Source: Chryseobacterium fluminis (GTDB lineage: Bacteria > Bacteroidota > Bacteroidia > Flavobacteriales > Weeksellaceae). Taken from it: DNA of 64,000 nt. This document shows positions 26,781 to 34,888 of the stretch, one piece after another. The notes beneath the pieces are model-generated. The model ran no database searches. It had not been told where the DNA came from and saw only the letters and a list, made by a program, of their open reading frames with translations. Location: NCBI RefSeq assembly GCF_026314945.1, contig NZ_CP111121.1:4340001-4404000 (forward strand). The letters are read 5' to 3'. Position 1 is the stretch's first letter; every line of letters begins with the position of its first letter. Position numbers and translations under genes: made by a program.

Positions 26781-28085
26781 TTACTTTTTTCTGAAAAAGC
26801 TCTTGTTTTTCGGCTTTTTATATCCTACAGCAGCTGTTGCAGAAGGCTTCTTTTTATCTTTCGAATTGGCGGATCCCGCAGGGCTTGATGTTCTTGGCCT
26901 TCCGCTACCTGGAGCAGTCGGTTTATTATTAGAATCTCTTTTCTGAGCAACTAAATTATCTGTATGAAACGGATGGTTTTTGACTACCGGAATTTTTTTA
27001 CCGATCAGCTTTTCCGTATTCTTCAGATTCAGTAAATCAAGTCCGTCTACAAAAGAAATGGAGCTTCCTTCGGCACCCGCTCGTCCTGTTCTTCCGATTC
27101 TGTGAACATACGTTTCGGAAACATCAGAAAGTTCAAAATTGATGACGTATTTCAATTCGTCGATATCAATTCCTCTTGCAGCGATGTCTGTGGCGACCAG
27201 AACTCTCGTTTTTCCGGATTTAAAATTGTTCAGTGCATTTTGTCTTGCATTCTGGGATTTATTTCCGTGAATAGCTTCTGTGGTGATCTGATCGCCCTGA
27301 AGTTTTCTGGCGATTTTATCAGCACCGTGTTTCGTTCTTGAAAACACCAGAACAGAATCTGAAATATCATTTTTAAGAATGTGAGCCAGAAGGTTTAATT
27401 TATTCTCTTTTTCAACGAAATAAACAGATTGCTTGATGGTGTCTGCTGTGGAAGAAACCGGAGTTACTTCTACTTTTACAGGATTATTTAAGATAGAATC
27501 AGCCAGTTTCTGAATCTCTGAAGGCATGGTTGCGGAGAAAAATAAAGTCTGTCTTCTCTGTGGCAAAAGCTTGATGACTCTCTTCACATCATGCACAAAA
27601 CCCATATCCAGCATTCTGTCGGCTTCATCAAGTACAAATATTTCAATATTTTTTAAGCTGATAATTCCCTGAGCAATAAAATCAAGCAGTCTTCCCGGAG
27701 TGGCAACCAGAATATCAACACCTTTTCTTAAGGCTGCTTCCTGATTTCCCTGTTTGACGCCTCCGAAAATAACCAATTGTTTTAATGGTAAATATTTCCC
27801 GTAATTATTGATATTTTCTTCAATCTGAATCGCCAACTCTCTTGTGGGAGTTAATATTAAGGCTTTAATATTTTTATTGGGCGTTTTATTTTTAGCAAGA
27901 TTCTGTAAAATGGGGATGGAGAAAGCCGCTGTTTTTCCGGTTCCTGTCTGCGCGCAACCCAAAAAGTCACGACCGTTTAAAATTTCAGGAATTGATCTCT
28001 CCTGAATAGGGGTTGGGTTGGTATATCCTTGTTCTTCAATTGCTTTTGCAATAGGATCTATTAATTGTAAGTCTGTAAAATTCAA
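26781..28085 (-). CDS. DEAD-box RNA helicase, RhlE type
   Basis: This 434-residue helicase shows the complete core: TNPTPIQERSIP, AQTGTGKT, PTRELAIQI, ATPGRLLDF, DEAD (VLDEADRMLDMGF), SAT, FSRTKHGAD, VATDIAARGID and HRIGRTGRAG. The spacing and DRMLDMGF motif match RhlE, which acts in ribosome maturation and RNA turnover. The last about 60 residues are a basic, Ser/Pro/Lys-rich tail. It is the second DEAD-box gene in the window and lacks the DbpA-like domain of the first. Confidence 0.9.
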   Translation of the reverse strand: MNFTDLQLIDPIAKAIEEQGYTNPTPIQERSIPEILNGRDFLGCAQTGTGKTAAFSIPILQNLAKNKTPNKNIKALILTPTRELAIQIEENINNYGKYLPLKQLVIFGGVKQGNQEAALRKGVDILVATPGRLLDFIAQGIISLKNIEIFVLDEADRMLDMGFVHDVKRVIKLLPQRRQTLFFSATMPSEIQKLADSILNNPVKVEVTPVSSTADTIKQSVYFVEKENKLNLLAHILKNDISDSVLVFSRTKHGADKIARKLQGDQITTEAIHGNKSQNARQNALNNFKSGKTRVLVATDIAARGIDIDELKYVINFELSDVSETYVHRIGRTGRAGAEGSSISFVDGLDLLNLKNTEKLIGKKIPVVKNHPFHTDNLVAQKRDSNNKPTAPGSGRPRTSSPAGSANSKDKKKPSATAAVGYKKPKNKSFFRKK

Positions 28086-28167
28086 ATGACTGTTTTTAAT
28101 TTAAACAAAAATTCCTTCATTTTGAAGGAATTCAATTTGCAAAGGTAGTTTAAATATTTTTAAGTGA

Positions 28168-28656
28168 TCAATTCACTTTTGTCCATTGCTGATTATGTCT
28201 TAATTCTTCGAAAAATTTATAAACTTCTTTCAGTTTTTCGGTCCCGCGCTTTCCGTAGTCTTCTACATTTTTTGAAGTTCCGTCAGTCATATTGATTCTC
28301 AGATAAGAGGTCGGCATATCGGAAATATTTCTCTCACCATAGTTATCCTTAAGGTTTTTCACATCCAAGCCATCTAACAGGGTTATCAGTTTATTGTAAT
28401 CCTCCTGTGTTATGGTTCCTTTAAAAGTTCCTTCACGGGGCTTTGAAAACTCATCTTTTGAAGGTGTTTTTGTAAAATTAAAATGCTCGGCTTCAAACAT
28501 GGCAGTTCTGTCTGCATTGATGGTCATTTTAAAAACGGGACAGAATCCAAAACATGGAGTTGCTTCATATTCTATCGTAGAATATTTTGACTGTACTTTC
28601 TGCGAATTGCATGAAAATAAAAATATAAAGGCACAAAGACCCAGTATATATTTCAT
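28168..28656 (-). CDS. DUF6438 family lipoprotein
   Basis: This 162-residue protein has a lipoprotein signal ending FLFSC (Cys16). The mature part begins with YEATPCFGFCPVFKMTI, the family's conserved double-cysteine segment, and resembles DUF6438, of unknown function. It is probably anchored in the outer membrane. It is transcribed alone, between the rhlE-like and obg genes. Confidence 0.8.
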   Translation of the reverse strand: MKYILGLCAFIFLFSCNSQKVQSKYSTIEYEATPCFGFCPVFKMTINADRTAMFEAEHFNFTKTPSKDEFSKPREGTFKGTITQEDYNKLITLLDGLDVKNLKDNYGERNISDMPTSYLRINMTDGTSKNVEDYGKRGTEKLKEVYKFFEELRHNQQWTKVN

Positions 28657-28775
28657 AGTTTTATCTTTGGCTGGAATCTTTCAACAATTGTTCCAAAATG
28701 ATGCTACCTGAATTCATATCCTACATCTTCATTTAAAAACCCGGTTTTGCAGAAAATATTTTTCAGTAATGATCC

Positions 28776-28801
28776 AAAAAAAGTACACCAAAGTGTACTT
28801 T
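28776..28801 (-). terminator. Terminator of obgE
   Basis: On the minus strand a 9-bp stem (AAAGTACAC / GTGTACTTT) with a 4-nt loop is followed by a T-tract, 26 bases beyond the obgE stop. Confidence 0.75.
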
Positions 28802-28827
28802 AATATATTTAGTAAATTATTCTAATT

Positions 28828-29811
28828 TTATCCGTGAAGCTGTTTCCAGATGGCATCCTTTAATTCCACCAGACCTTCACCGGTAACTCCCGAGAAAAAC
28901 AAAGGCTGTTTGTTTTCAGGAAATTCTGCTGCGATTTCGTTTTTCAGTTCGTCGTCCAGTAAATCGGATTTTGAGACGGAAATAATAAAATCTTTATCCA
29001 ATAGTTCAGGATTGTATTCCTTCAGTTCATTTTCAAGAATTTTAAATTCCTGGAAGTGATCTTCAGAATCTGCTGGAATAAGAAATAATAAGATTGAATT
29101 TCTTTCGATATGTCTTAAAAATCGGTGGCCTAATCCCTTGCCCTCTGCGGCACCTTCGATGATTCCCGGGATGTCAGCCATTACAAAAGATTTATAATTT
29201 CTGTAATCTACGATTCCAAGGTTAGGTGTTAATGTGGTAAAAGCGTAATTGGCAATTTTAGGTTTTGCCGCAGAAACTGATGCTAAAAGAGTAGATTTCC
29301 CGGCATTCGGGAAACCGACAAGACCTACATCGGCTAAAATCTTAAGCTCAAAAACTACGTAACCTTCCTGTCCGTCCATTCCCGGCTGTGCAAATCTCGG
29401 CGTCTGGTTAGTAGAAGATTTGAAATGTTCATTTCCCTTTCCTCCCATTCCGCCTTCCATCAGGATGATCTCCTGACCATCTTCCATGATCTCTCCGATG
29501 ATCTCACCCTCTTCATTCTTAGCAATAGTCCCGATCGGAACTTCAATATAAACATCAGCTCCGTATGCTCCGGTTAACTGGTTTTTTCCTCCGTTTTCAC
29601 CACGTTCCGCTTTCACGTGACGGGTATAGCGGAGAGGGAGTAACGTCCACTCCTGAGCATTTCCCTTCATAATAACGTGACCGCCACGGCCCCCGTCTCC
29701 TCCATCAGGACCTCCCTTAGGAATATATTTTTCACGGCGAAGATGGGCAGAACCTGCACCTCCATGTCCGCTCTTACAGTGAATCTTTACGTAATCTACA
29801 AAATTTGACAT
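28828..29811 (-). CDS. obgE: Obg-family GTPase
   Basis: This 327-residue essential GTPase binds the 50S ribosomal subunit. The glycine-rich Obg domain ([12 protein letters not shown] and following) fills residues 1-158. The G domain follows with GFPNAGKST (G1), a TLTPNLG switch, [16 protein letters not shown] (G3) and SKSDLLD (G4). The length is usual for Bacteroidota. It lies downstream of adk on the same strand, separated by a short repeat-containing spacer. Confidence 0.95.
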   Translation of the reverse strand: MSNFVDYVKIHCKSGHGGAGSAHLRREKYIPKGGPDGGDGGRGGHVIMKGNAQEWTLLPLRYTRHVKAERGENGGKNQLTGAYGADVYIEVPIGTIAKNEEGEIIGEIMEDGQEIILMEGGMGGKGNEHFKSSTNQTPRFAQPGMDGQEGYVVFELKILADVGLVGFPNAGKSTLLASVSAAKPKIANYAFTTLTPNLGIVDYRNYKSFVMADIPGIIEGAAEGKGLGHRFLRHIERNSILLFLIPADSEDHFQEFKILENELKEYNPELLDKDFIISVSKSDLLDDELKNEIAAEFPENKQPLFFSGVTGEGLVELKDAIWKQLHG

Positions 29812-29820
29812 TTCTTATAA

Positions 29821-29855
29821 TTATGAGTTATGAGTTATGAATTATGAGCTATGAA
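29821..29855. repeat. Heptad tandem repeat between obgE and adk
   Basis: Five consecutive 7-base units (TTATGAG, TTATGAG, TTATGAA, TTATGAG, CTATGAA) fill this spacer, and a partial inverted copy (ACTCATAACT) follows near 29877. The 7-base period matches the array beyond adk at 30484-30618. Confidence 0.75.
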
Positions 29856-29891
29856 TTTTAAAACTAATAACCCATCACTCATAACTTTTAA

Positions 29892-30470
29892 CTATTTTAC
29901 TTTTTCTACTTCAGCGAAAAGTTTTTCAGAGATTTCGTTGATATCTCCCACACCGTTAATCTCTACATATTTTCCTTGTTGTTTGTAAAGCTCGGCTACT
30001 TCCGCTGTCTTCGTGTAGTATTCTTTAATTCTATTTTCGATGATCTCTACATTGCTGTCATCAGATCTCCCGCTGATTTCTCCTCTTTTCAAAAGTCTTT
30101 CAACCAGGATCGTATCTTCCACAACCAATGAAAGGCAAACGTCGATCTCATCATTCAGTTCCTCTTTTACTATTTTTTCCAAGGCTTCTGTCTGAACCGC
30201 AGTCCTCGGATATCCGTCGAAAATAAATCCTGCAGCATCCGTTGGTTTTCTTATTTCGTCAACCAGCATATCTGTTGTTACCTGATCCGGAACCAGTTCT
30301 CCCTTATCGATGAATGATTTTGCCAGCTTTCCAAGTTCAGTGTCATTTTTCATGTTGAACCTGAAAAGATCACCGGTTGAAATCTGCTTTAAATTAAATT
30401 TCTCGATTAAGTTTTGTGCTTGAGTTCCTTTTCCACTTCCTGGAGGGCCGAACAGAACAATGTTTATCAT
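29892..30470 (-). CDS. adk: Adenylate kinase, short-LID type
   Basis: Adenylate kinase equilibrates ATP, ADP and AMP. The 192-residue protein has the P-loop GPPGSGKGTQ, STGDLFR, DGYPRT and the arginines of the LID base. The LID is short (RGEISGRSDDSN), as in cytosolic-type kinases, without a zinc finger. The start is the ATG at 30470 (MINIVLFGPPG). Upstream lies a heptad repeat array, then hpt on the same strand. Confidence 0.94.
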   Translation of the reverse strand: MINIVLFGPPGSGKGTQAQNLIEKFNLKQISTGDLFRFNMKNDTELGKLAKSFIDKGELVPDQVTTDMLVDEIRKPTDAAGFIFDGYPRTAVQTEALEKIVKEELNDEIDVCLSLVVEDTILVERLLKRGEISGRSDDSNVEIIENRIKEYYTKTAEVAELYKQQGKYVEINGVGDINEISEKLFAEVEKVK

Positions 30471-30483
30471 AATGTTGAAGGGC

Positions 30484-30618
30484 TTTGGCAATTGGCAGTT
30501 GGCTTTTGGCTTTTACCGTTAGCTTATCTGCTTTTAGCCTTTAGCATTTTTAAGTTATTATTAAATTTATTTCTTATTTACTTTTTTAGGCTAAAAGCTA
30601 TCAGCTAATAGCCAACAG
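30484..30618. repeat. Inverted pair of heptad repeat arrays
   Basis: Nine successive 7-base units from 30484 to 30546 follow variants of TTTGGCA or TTTAGCC. After an AT-rich spacer of about 40 bases, the reverse strand of 30588-30618 reads GTTGGCT, ATTAGCT, GATAGCT, TTTAGCC. The two arrays could pair as a long imperfect hairpin. They fill the gap between hpt and adk. Confidence 0.7.
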
Positions 30619-30620
30619 CG

Positions 30621-31175
30621 TTAATGGTTGATCTGTCCTTCTTCCAACTGGTACAGATTCGGTAGGTTTCTCCCTAATTCATCATAATCCAATCCGTAAC
30701 CTAAAACAAATTTGTTGGGAATTTCCTTGCCGATATAATCGAGATTAAAATCTTTCTTATACACTTCAGGTTTCAGTAGGAAGGAAGCAATTTTTACAGA
30801 TTTCGGACGTTGTGTCTCATTGAAATATTTAAACAGACTTTCAACGGTATTTCCGGTATCCACGATATCCTCTACCAGGATGATATGACGGTCCTTTACA
30901 TCTTTCGTTAATTCCATTTTCTGATAAACGATTCCCGTAGATTCTGTTCCGGCATAAGAGCTCATCTGGATAAATGCAATTTCACATTCTCCCGGATAAT
31001 GCTTCAAAAGATCTGAGAAAAACATGATCACTCCGTTCAGAACACCAATGAATACAGGAACTTCATCTTTATAATCTTCATAAATTTTTAAAGCTGTAGC
31101 CTTTACAATCTCCTGAATTTCGGCGTCCTCCAGATAAGGAACGAAAGTTTTGTCGTGAACTTTAATACTTTCCAT
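30621..31175 (-). CDS. hpt: Hypoxanthine phosphoribosyltransferase
   Basis: This 184-residue purine-salvage enzyme makes IMP or GMP from hypoxanthine or guanine and PRPP. The PRPP-binding motif is ILVEDIVDTGNT near residues 98-109, and VFIGVLNGVIMFFSDLL holds the N-terminal phosphate loop. The start is the ATG at 31175. It lies upstream of adk on the same strand, which fits nucleotide metabolism. Confidence 0.92.
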   Translation of the reverse strand: MESIKVHDKTFVPYLEDAEIQEIVKATALKIYEDYKDEVPVFIGVLNGVIMFFSDLLKHYPGECEIAFIQMSSYAGTESTGIVYQKMELTKDVKDRHIILVEDIVDTGNTVESLFKYFNETQRPKSVKIASFLLKPEVYKKDFNLDYIGKEIPNKFVLGYGLDYDELGRNLPNLYQLEEGQINH

Positions 31176-31418
31176 AAAATTTTTAGTAGGCCGCAAAGTT
31201 ACGGATTTTTGATGAAAGTTTTTTTGAGGTGTTTTAGTTTAGTAAAACATTTAGCTTTAAAACCTTAATTGAAAACCGATAATTCGTTGAATTCCTTTCA
31301 GAATGATGGCTGATGTCAATCATTTGCCTGATTATATGTTATAACTGTTTCTTGACTGTTTTTAATGGAATTCTTGATCTGACCCAATGGTAACACTTTC
31401 TGAAATATTTAAAATGAT

Positions 31419-31426
31419 TATCTTTG
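31419..31426 (+). promoter_or_regulatory. -7 element of the ABC-F gene
   Basis: TATCTTTG matches TAnnTTTG. The start codon is about 110 bases downstream, leaving a leader of about 100 nt, longer than usual here. The preceding part of the gap (31197-31418) holds nothing else recognised. Confidence 0.55.
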
Positions 31427-31461
31427 CAACACAATCAAACCTCAATAGAAGAATGTAGGAT

Positions 31462-31538
31462 ATAATTTCTTTCGGATTTAATAGACGATAACAGAAAATG
31501 TTATTGCAGTTTTAACTTTACTAAAAGAAAGAAATTAT
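31462..31538 (+). promoter_or_regulatory. Structured leader occluding the ABC-F start codon
   Basis: A perfect 12-bp inverted repeat, ATAATTTCTTTC (31462-31473) and GAAAGAAATTAT (31527-31538), places the second arm over the upstream region and the first two bases of the ATG at 31537. Between the arms is a smaller hairpin (CGATAACA / TGTTATTG, 31486-31506) and a five-codon open frame MLLQF (31498-31515). A start-stop ATGTAG lies just upstream at 31453. The layout resembles translational attenuators of antibiotic-resistance genes; induction is inference. Confidence 0.55.
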
Positions 31539-33126
31539 GCTTTTTCTACATCACATATCCTTTAGGTTTCCTGCGGGGAACCTGCTCTTTAATTCTATAA
31601 ATTTAACGGTACAACCTCATACGAAATCTGCTCTGGTCGGAAGTAACGGCATGGGAAAATCTACCTTGCTGAAAATTATTGCCAGTGAAATTGAGCCTTT
31701 GGAAGGGAGTGTCAATAGTCAGGGCAATCTTTTTTATGTTCCTCAGATGTTCGGGAATTTTAATAATCGCACGGTGGCTGAATGTCTGAACATCGATAAA
31801 AAACTTGATGCCCTTCACAAAATAACCAGTGGGGAAGTGGATGAAATAAATTTTGAAATACTGAATGACGATTGGGACATTGAAGAACGTTGCCTGCAGG
31901 CTTTACATTATTGGAAACTTGAAAATTTAAATCTCGACCAAAAACTGGAAAACTTGAGTGGAGGACAAAAGACCAAAGTTTTCCTGGCAGGAATTCAGAT
32001 CAGTCAGCCTGAAATTATTTTACTGGATGAGCCTACGAATCATCTCGATCTGGAAGCGCGGAACCTGTTGTATGATTTTATTGAAAAAACAAGTTCAACC
32101 GTTGTAATTGTCAGTCACGATCGAACTTTGCTGAATTTGGCCGATACGATTTTTGAACTCAGCAATCAGGGAATTTCAACGTACGCCGGAAACTACGATT
32201 TTTATACCGGACAAAAAGAAATTGAAAATGAAGCCCTGCAAAATGACATTCATTCCAAAGAACGGGCGCTAAAAAAAGCGAAAGAAAAGGAACGCGAAAC
32301 GCTGGAACGAAAGCAAAAACTTGATGCACGGGGAAAAGGAAAGCAGGATAAATCGGGTGTGGCGAGAATTATGATGAACACGCTACGAAATAATGCCGAG
32401 AAAAATTCTTCGAAATTAAAGTCTGTCCATGCTGAGAAAATCAATGATATTTCCGGTGATCTGCGGGATTTACGTTTATCTGTAAGAAGTTCGGATCAGA
32501 TAAAGGTGAATTTTAATGATTCTGATCTGCATTCGGGGAAAATTTTGATTTCTGCAAAAGAAATTAATTTTAAGTATGATAATGAAAATCTTTGGAATGA
32601 AAATCTTAATCTTGAAATCCGAAGTGGTGACCGAATTTCCATTAAAGGGTCGAACGGTTCAGGAAAAACGACTTTAGTTAAATTATTGTTGGGAGATTTA
32701 CAGGCATCTGTCGGAACAGTTTCGAGAGCAGATTTTCAGACGATTTATATTGATCAGGAATATTCTTTAGTCCATAAAAAGACCACCGTTTATGATTTTG
32801 CCCAACAGTTTAACGATACTGTATTGCAGGAAACGGAGGTGAAAACCTTATTGTCGAGATTTTTATTCGGAAAAGAAACCTGGGACAAAAACTGTGATGT
32901 TCTGAGTGGAGGAGAACGCCTTCGACTTCTTCTGTGCGGACTTTCCATTAGCAGTAAAGCACCCGATCTGATTATTCTCGATGAACCCACCAATAATTTA
33001 GACCTTCAAAATGTAGAAATTCTGACGAATTCTCTTAAGGATTATCGTGGAACTTTAATGGTGATTTCGCATGATGTGGTGTTTTTGGAGGAAGTTGGGG
33101 TGAGTGGTGAAATTATTTTGAATTAA
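31537..33126 (+). CDS. ABC-F family ATPase
   Basis: This 529-residue soluble protein has two ABC ATPase domains and no membrane segments. Domain 1 has GSNGMGKST, LSGGQKTKV and LLDEPTNHLDL; domain 2 has GSNGSGKTT, LSGGERLRL and ILDEPTNNLDL. They are joined by a long, highly charged linker (about residues 215-310). ABC-F proteins act on the ribosomal E site, either in translation or by dislodging antibiotics. The attenuator-like leader favours an inducible resistance-type role, but no substrate can be named. Confidence 0.88.
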   Translation: MLFLHHISFRFPAGNLLFNSINLTVQPHTKSALVGSNGMGKSTLLKIIASEIEPLEGSVNSQGNLFYVPQMFGNFNNRTVAECLNIDKKLDALHKITSGEVDEINFEILNDDWDIEERCLQALHYWKLENLNLDQKLENLSGGQKTKVFLAGIQISQPEIILLDEPTNHLDLEARNLLYDFIEKTSSTVVIVSHDRTLLNLADTIFELSNQGISTYAGNYDFYTGQKEIENEALQNDIHSKERALKKAKEKERETLERKQKLDARGKGKQDKSGVARIMMNTLRNNAEKNSSKLKSVHAEKINDISGDLRDLRLSVRSSDQIKVNFNDSDLHSGKILISAKEINFKYDNENLWNENLNLEIRSGDRISIKGSNGSGKTTLVKLLLGDLQASVGTVSRADFQTIYIDQEYSLVHKKTTVYDFAQQFNDTVLQETEVKTLLSRFLFGKETWDKNCDVLSGGERLRLLLCGLSISSKAPDLIILDEPTNNLDLQNVEILTNSLKDYRGTLMVISHDVVFLEEVGVSGEIILN

Positions 33127-33144
33127 ATATTGCTTTGTGAATCT

Positions 33145-33177
33145 AAACCTAACAGGTTTTTAAAATCTGTTAGGTTT
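33145..33177. repeat. Palindrome after the ABC-F gene
   Basis: An 11-bp perfect inverted repeat (AAACCTAACAG / CTGTTAGGTTT) with an 11-nt loop lies 18 bases after the ABC-F stop. It can act as a terminator. From memory, palindromes of this AACCTAACAGG type recur between genes of flavobacteria. Confidence 0.6.
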
Positions 33178-33255
33178 GCGTTTTATTCATCTAATATAGA
33201 TGATATCTATTTACAGGAAACCTTCAAAGTTTTTGAAACCTTAAAGGCTTATTAT

Positions 33256-33555
33256 TTATTCATCCAATCTAGATGATATATCCATTTTTTGATGAAGAAT
33301 TCTGATGATTTCAATTTCTTTATATTTAAGATTGATTCTATAAAAAATAAAATGTGATTTTACTCTCGAACGTAAATATCCTTTTCTGATTTCATTGTAA
33401 TCTTTTCCAGATTTTGGATTTTCAGATAAATATTCAATTTCATCCATTAATAAATCAAAATAATGATCTGCCTGTTCTTTCGACCAGACCTCAAATGTAT
33501 ACAGCCAAATTTTTTCTAAATCATTCGACGCTTCTTTGCTGATTCTGTATTTCAT
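33256..33555 (-). CDS. parE: RelE/ParE-family toxin
   Basis: This 99-residue protein has the ParE layout: YRISKEASNDLEKIWLYTFE at the N-terminus, a central NPKSGKDYNEIRKGYLR segment and HFIFYRI toward the end. ParE-type toxins poison DNA gyrase, while RelE-type cut mRNA; the sequence looks closer to ParE. Its ATG overlaps the antitoxin stop (TAATG), the usual toxin-antitoxin coupling. Confidence 0.88.
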   Translation of the reverse strand: MKYRISKEASNDLEKIWLYTFEVWSKEQADHYFDLLMDEIEYLSENPKSGKDYNEIRKGYLRSRVKSHFIFYRINLKYKEIEIIRILHQKMDISSRLDE

Positions 33556-33803
33556 TACTCAGCAGAATGCTTTTGATGAAGATTTTTAAGGAATTCCTTG
33601 CGGTCAAAATTCTCAACAAACCCGGATTTTTCGCCTTTTTTTAATTCGCTGATTAATTCTGATTTTTTAGATTCTTCATACTCAAACATGCGTAATGCAG
33701 CTCTCACGACTTCACTCGCAGAAGAGAATTTTCCTGATTTAATCTGTTGACTAATAAAATTATCGAAATAATCCCCTAATAATATGGATGTGTTTTTTGC
33801 CAT
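33555..33803 (-). CDS. parD: ParD-like antitoxin
   Basis: This 82-residue protein has a ribbon-helix-helix N-terminus (TSILLGDYFDNFISQQIKSG) followed by FSSASEVVRAALRMFE, the ParD/CC2985 antitoxin signature. It should bind and neutralise the downstream toxin and repress the operon. It precedes the toxin gene with a 1-base overlap. Confidence 0.88.
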   Translation of the reverse strand: MAKNTSILLGDYFDNFISQQIKSGKFSSASEVVRAALRMFEYEESKKSELISELKKGEKSGFVENFDRKEFLKNLHQKHSAE

Positions 33804-33864
33804 TATTTTAATTTTAATTCAAAGATACCAATTCTTGGTATTTGCTCACAATTGAATTAGTACT

Positions 33865-34728
33865 TTATATAAGTTCGTTAAATAGATTTTTTTTATACTC
33901 TTCTAGTGTACAATTATTTTCATTGTCAAGTTTTATTAAAAAGTCTATATAACTTTCGTCACTCGTTGCTAAATAGTTGACGGATTGTTTTAGTGAAATT
34001 AGATCTATAAGATAATGTAATTGGTGATTGAATCTTTGAGTTAAATTTCGTTTTACAAAAATTCTATGTTGAGATAAAGGGAAGATGTAATCGTCTTCAT
34101 ATACTTTAATAAGATTATTCTCTTTAAAAATAATTGGAAAGTCTGAACAAATTGAAGGGAGTTCTTTTGGTCGAGCAAGAATGTGATATTGTGTTCTGCA
34201 ATTGAATCCACGAATAGAATCTAATAAAGAGTTATAAAGTTTATATGCTTTATAAAATTCAGGTTCATTCTTAAATTTTTCGCTTAGTTCTTCATTATGA
34301 TTACCAAATTCATCAATTATTTTCAAACCTAATTGTTTTAACTTATATTTTTTAATGTCATCTTGAAGTATATTTTTGTTAAATGGCGATCTCCAATACA
34401 TTTGACTAACGAAATTATTAATATATGGCATGTCATCTTCATTGACTCCAAATCTATGTTCATAATTACTGTTATTAATTGTATGAAGAATTTTTGCAAA
34501 GTTATTATCAATTTTTTCATAAAATTTCTCCATAAAATCATCTTCTCCGAAATCAGTTGTAATTGTATTATCTTTTAAAATATAAAAATGAAAAGAAGGA
34601 GAAAAAAGTTTTCCATTTTGCTTGAACTTCTTTGTTTTTACATTGAAAATTTTAAATTTTTCATTTTCACTTGCAAATCCTTTAAGATAAAATATAGGCA
34701 AGAAATGATGCTTTACAGATTGATTCAT
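33865..34728 (-). CDS. DUF4238 family protein
   Basis: This 287-residue protein begins MNQSVKHHFLPIFYLKGFA, the DUF4238 signature (H-x-x-P-x-F-Y-L). The family function is unknown; members often occur in accessory and defence-like regions. The start is the ATG at 34728; the open frame to 34779 adds hydrophobic residues not typical of the family. The gene is markedly AT-rich compared with purA next door, which suggests acquisition together with the toxin-antitoxin pair. Confidence 0.75.
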   Translation of the reverse strand: MNQSVKHHFLPIFYLKGFASENEKFKIFNVKTKKFKQNGKLFSPSFHFYILKDNTITTDFGEDDFMEKFYEKIDNNFAKILHTINNSNYEHRFGVNEDDMPYINNFVSQMYWRSPFNKNILQDDIKKYKLKQLGLKIIDEFGNHNEELSEKFKNEPEFYKAYKLYNSLLDSIRGFNCRTQYHILARPKELPSICSDFPIIFKENNLIKVYEDDYIFPLSQHRIFVKRNLTQRFNHQLHYLIDLISLKQSVNYLATSDESYIDFLIKLDNENNCTLEEYKKNLFNELI

Positions 34729-34855
34729 ACTTTTAATAGTAAAGAAGTCAAATATAGTCAAGAAGAAAATGTAATGCAATTATTTTTAACCACATGATTT
34801 CCACCCACCCAAAAATAAAATCCCCCTCAAATTTGCCCACCCAATTTTTTAAAAG

Positions 34856-34863
34856 TAATTTTG
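34856..34863 (+). promoter_or_regulatory. -7 element of purA
   Basis: TAATTTTG matches TAnnTTTG 25 bases before the purA ATG. Confidence 0.5.
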
Positions 34864-34888
34864 CATGAATCTAAAATAAAAGTAAAAT

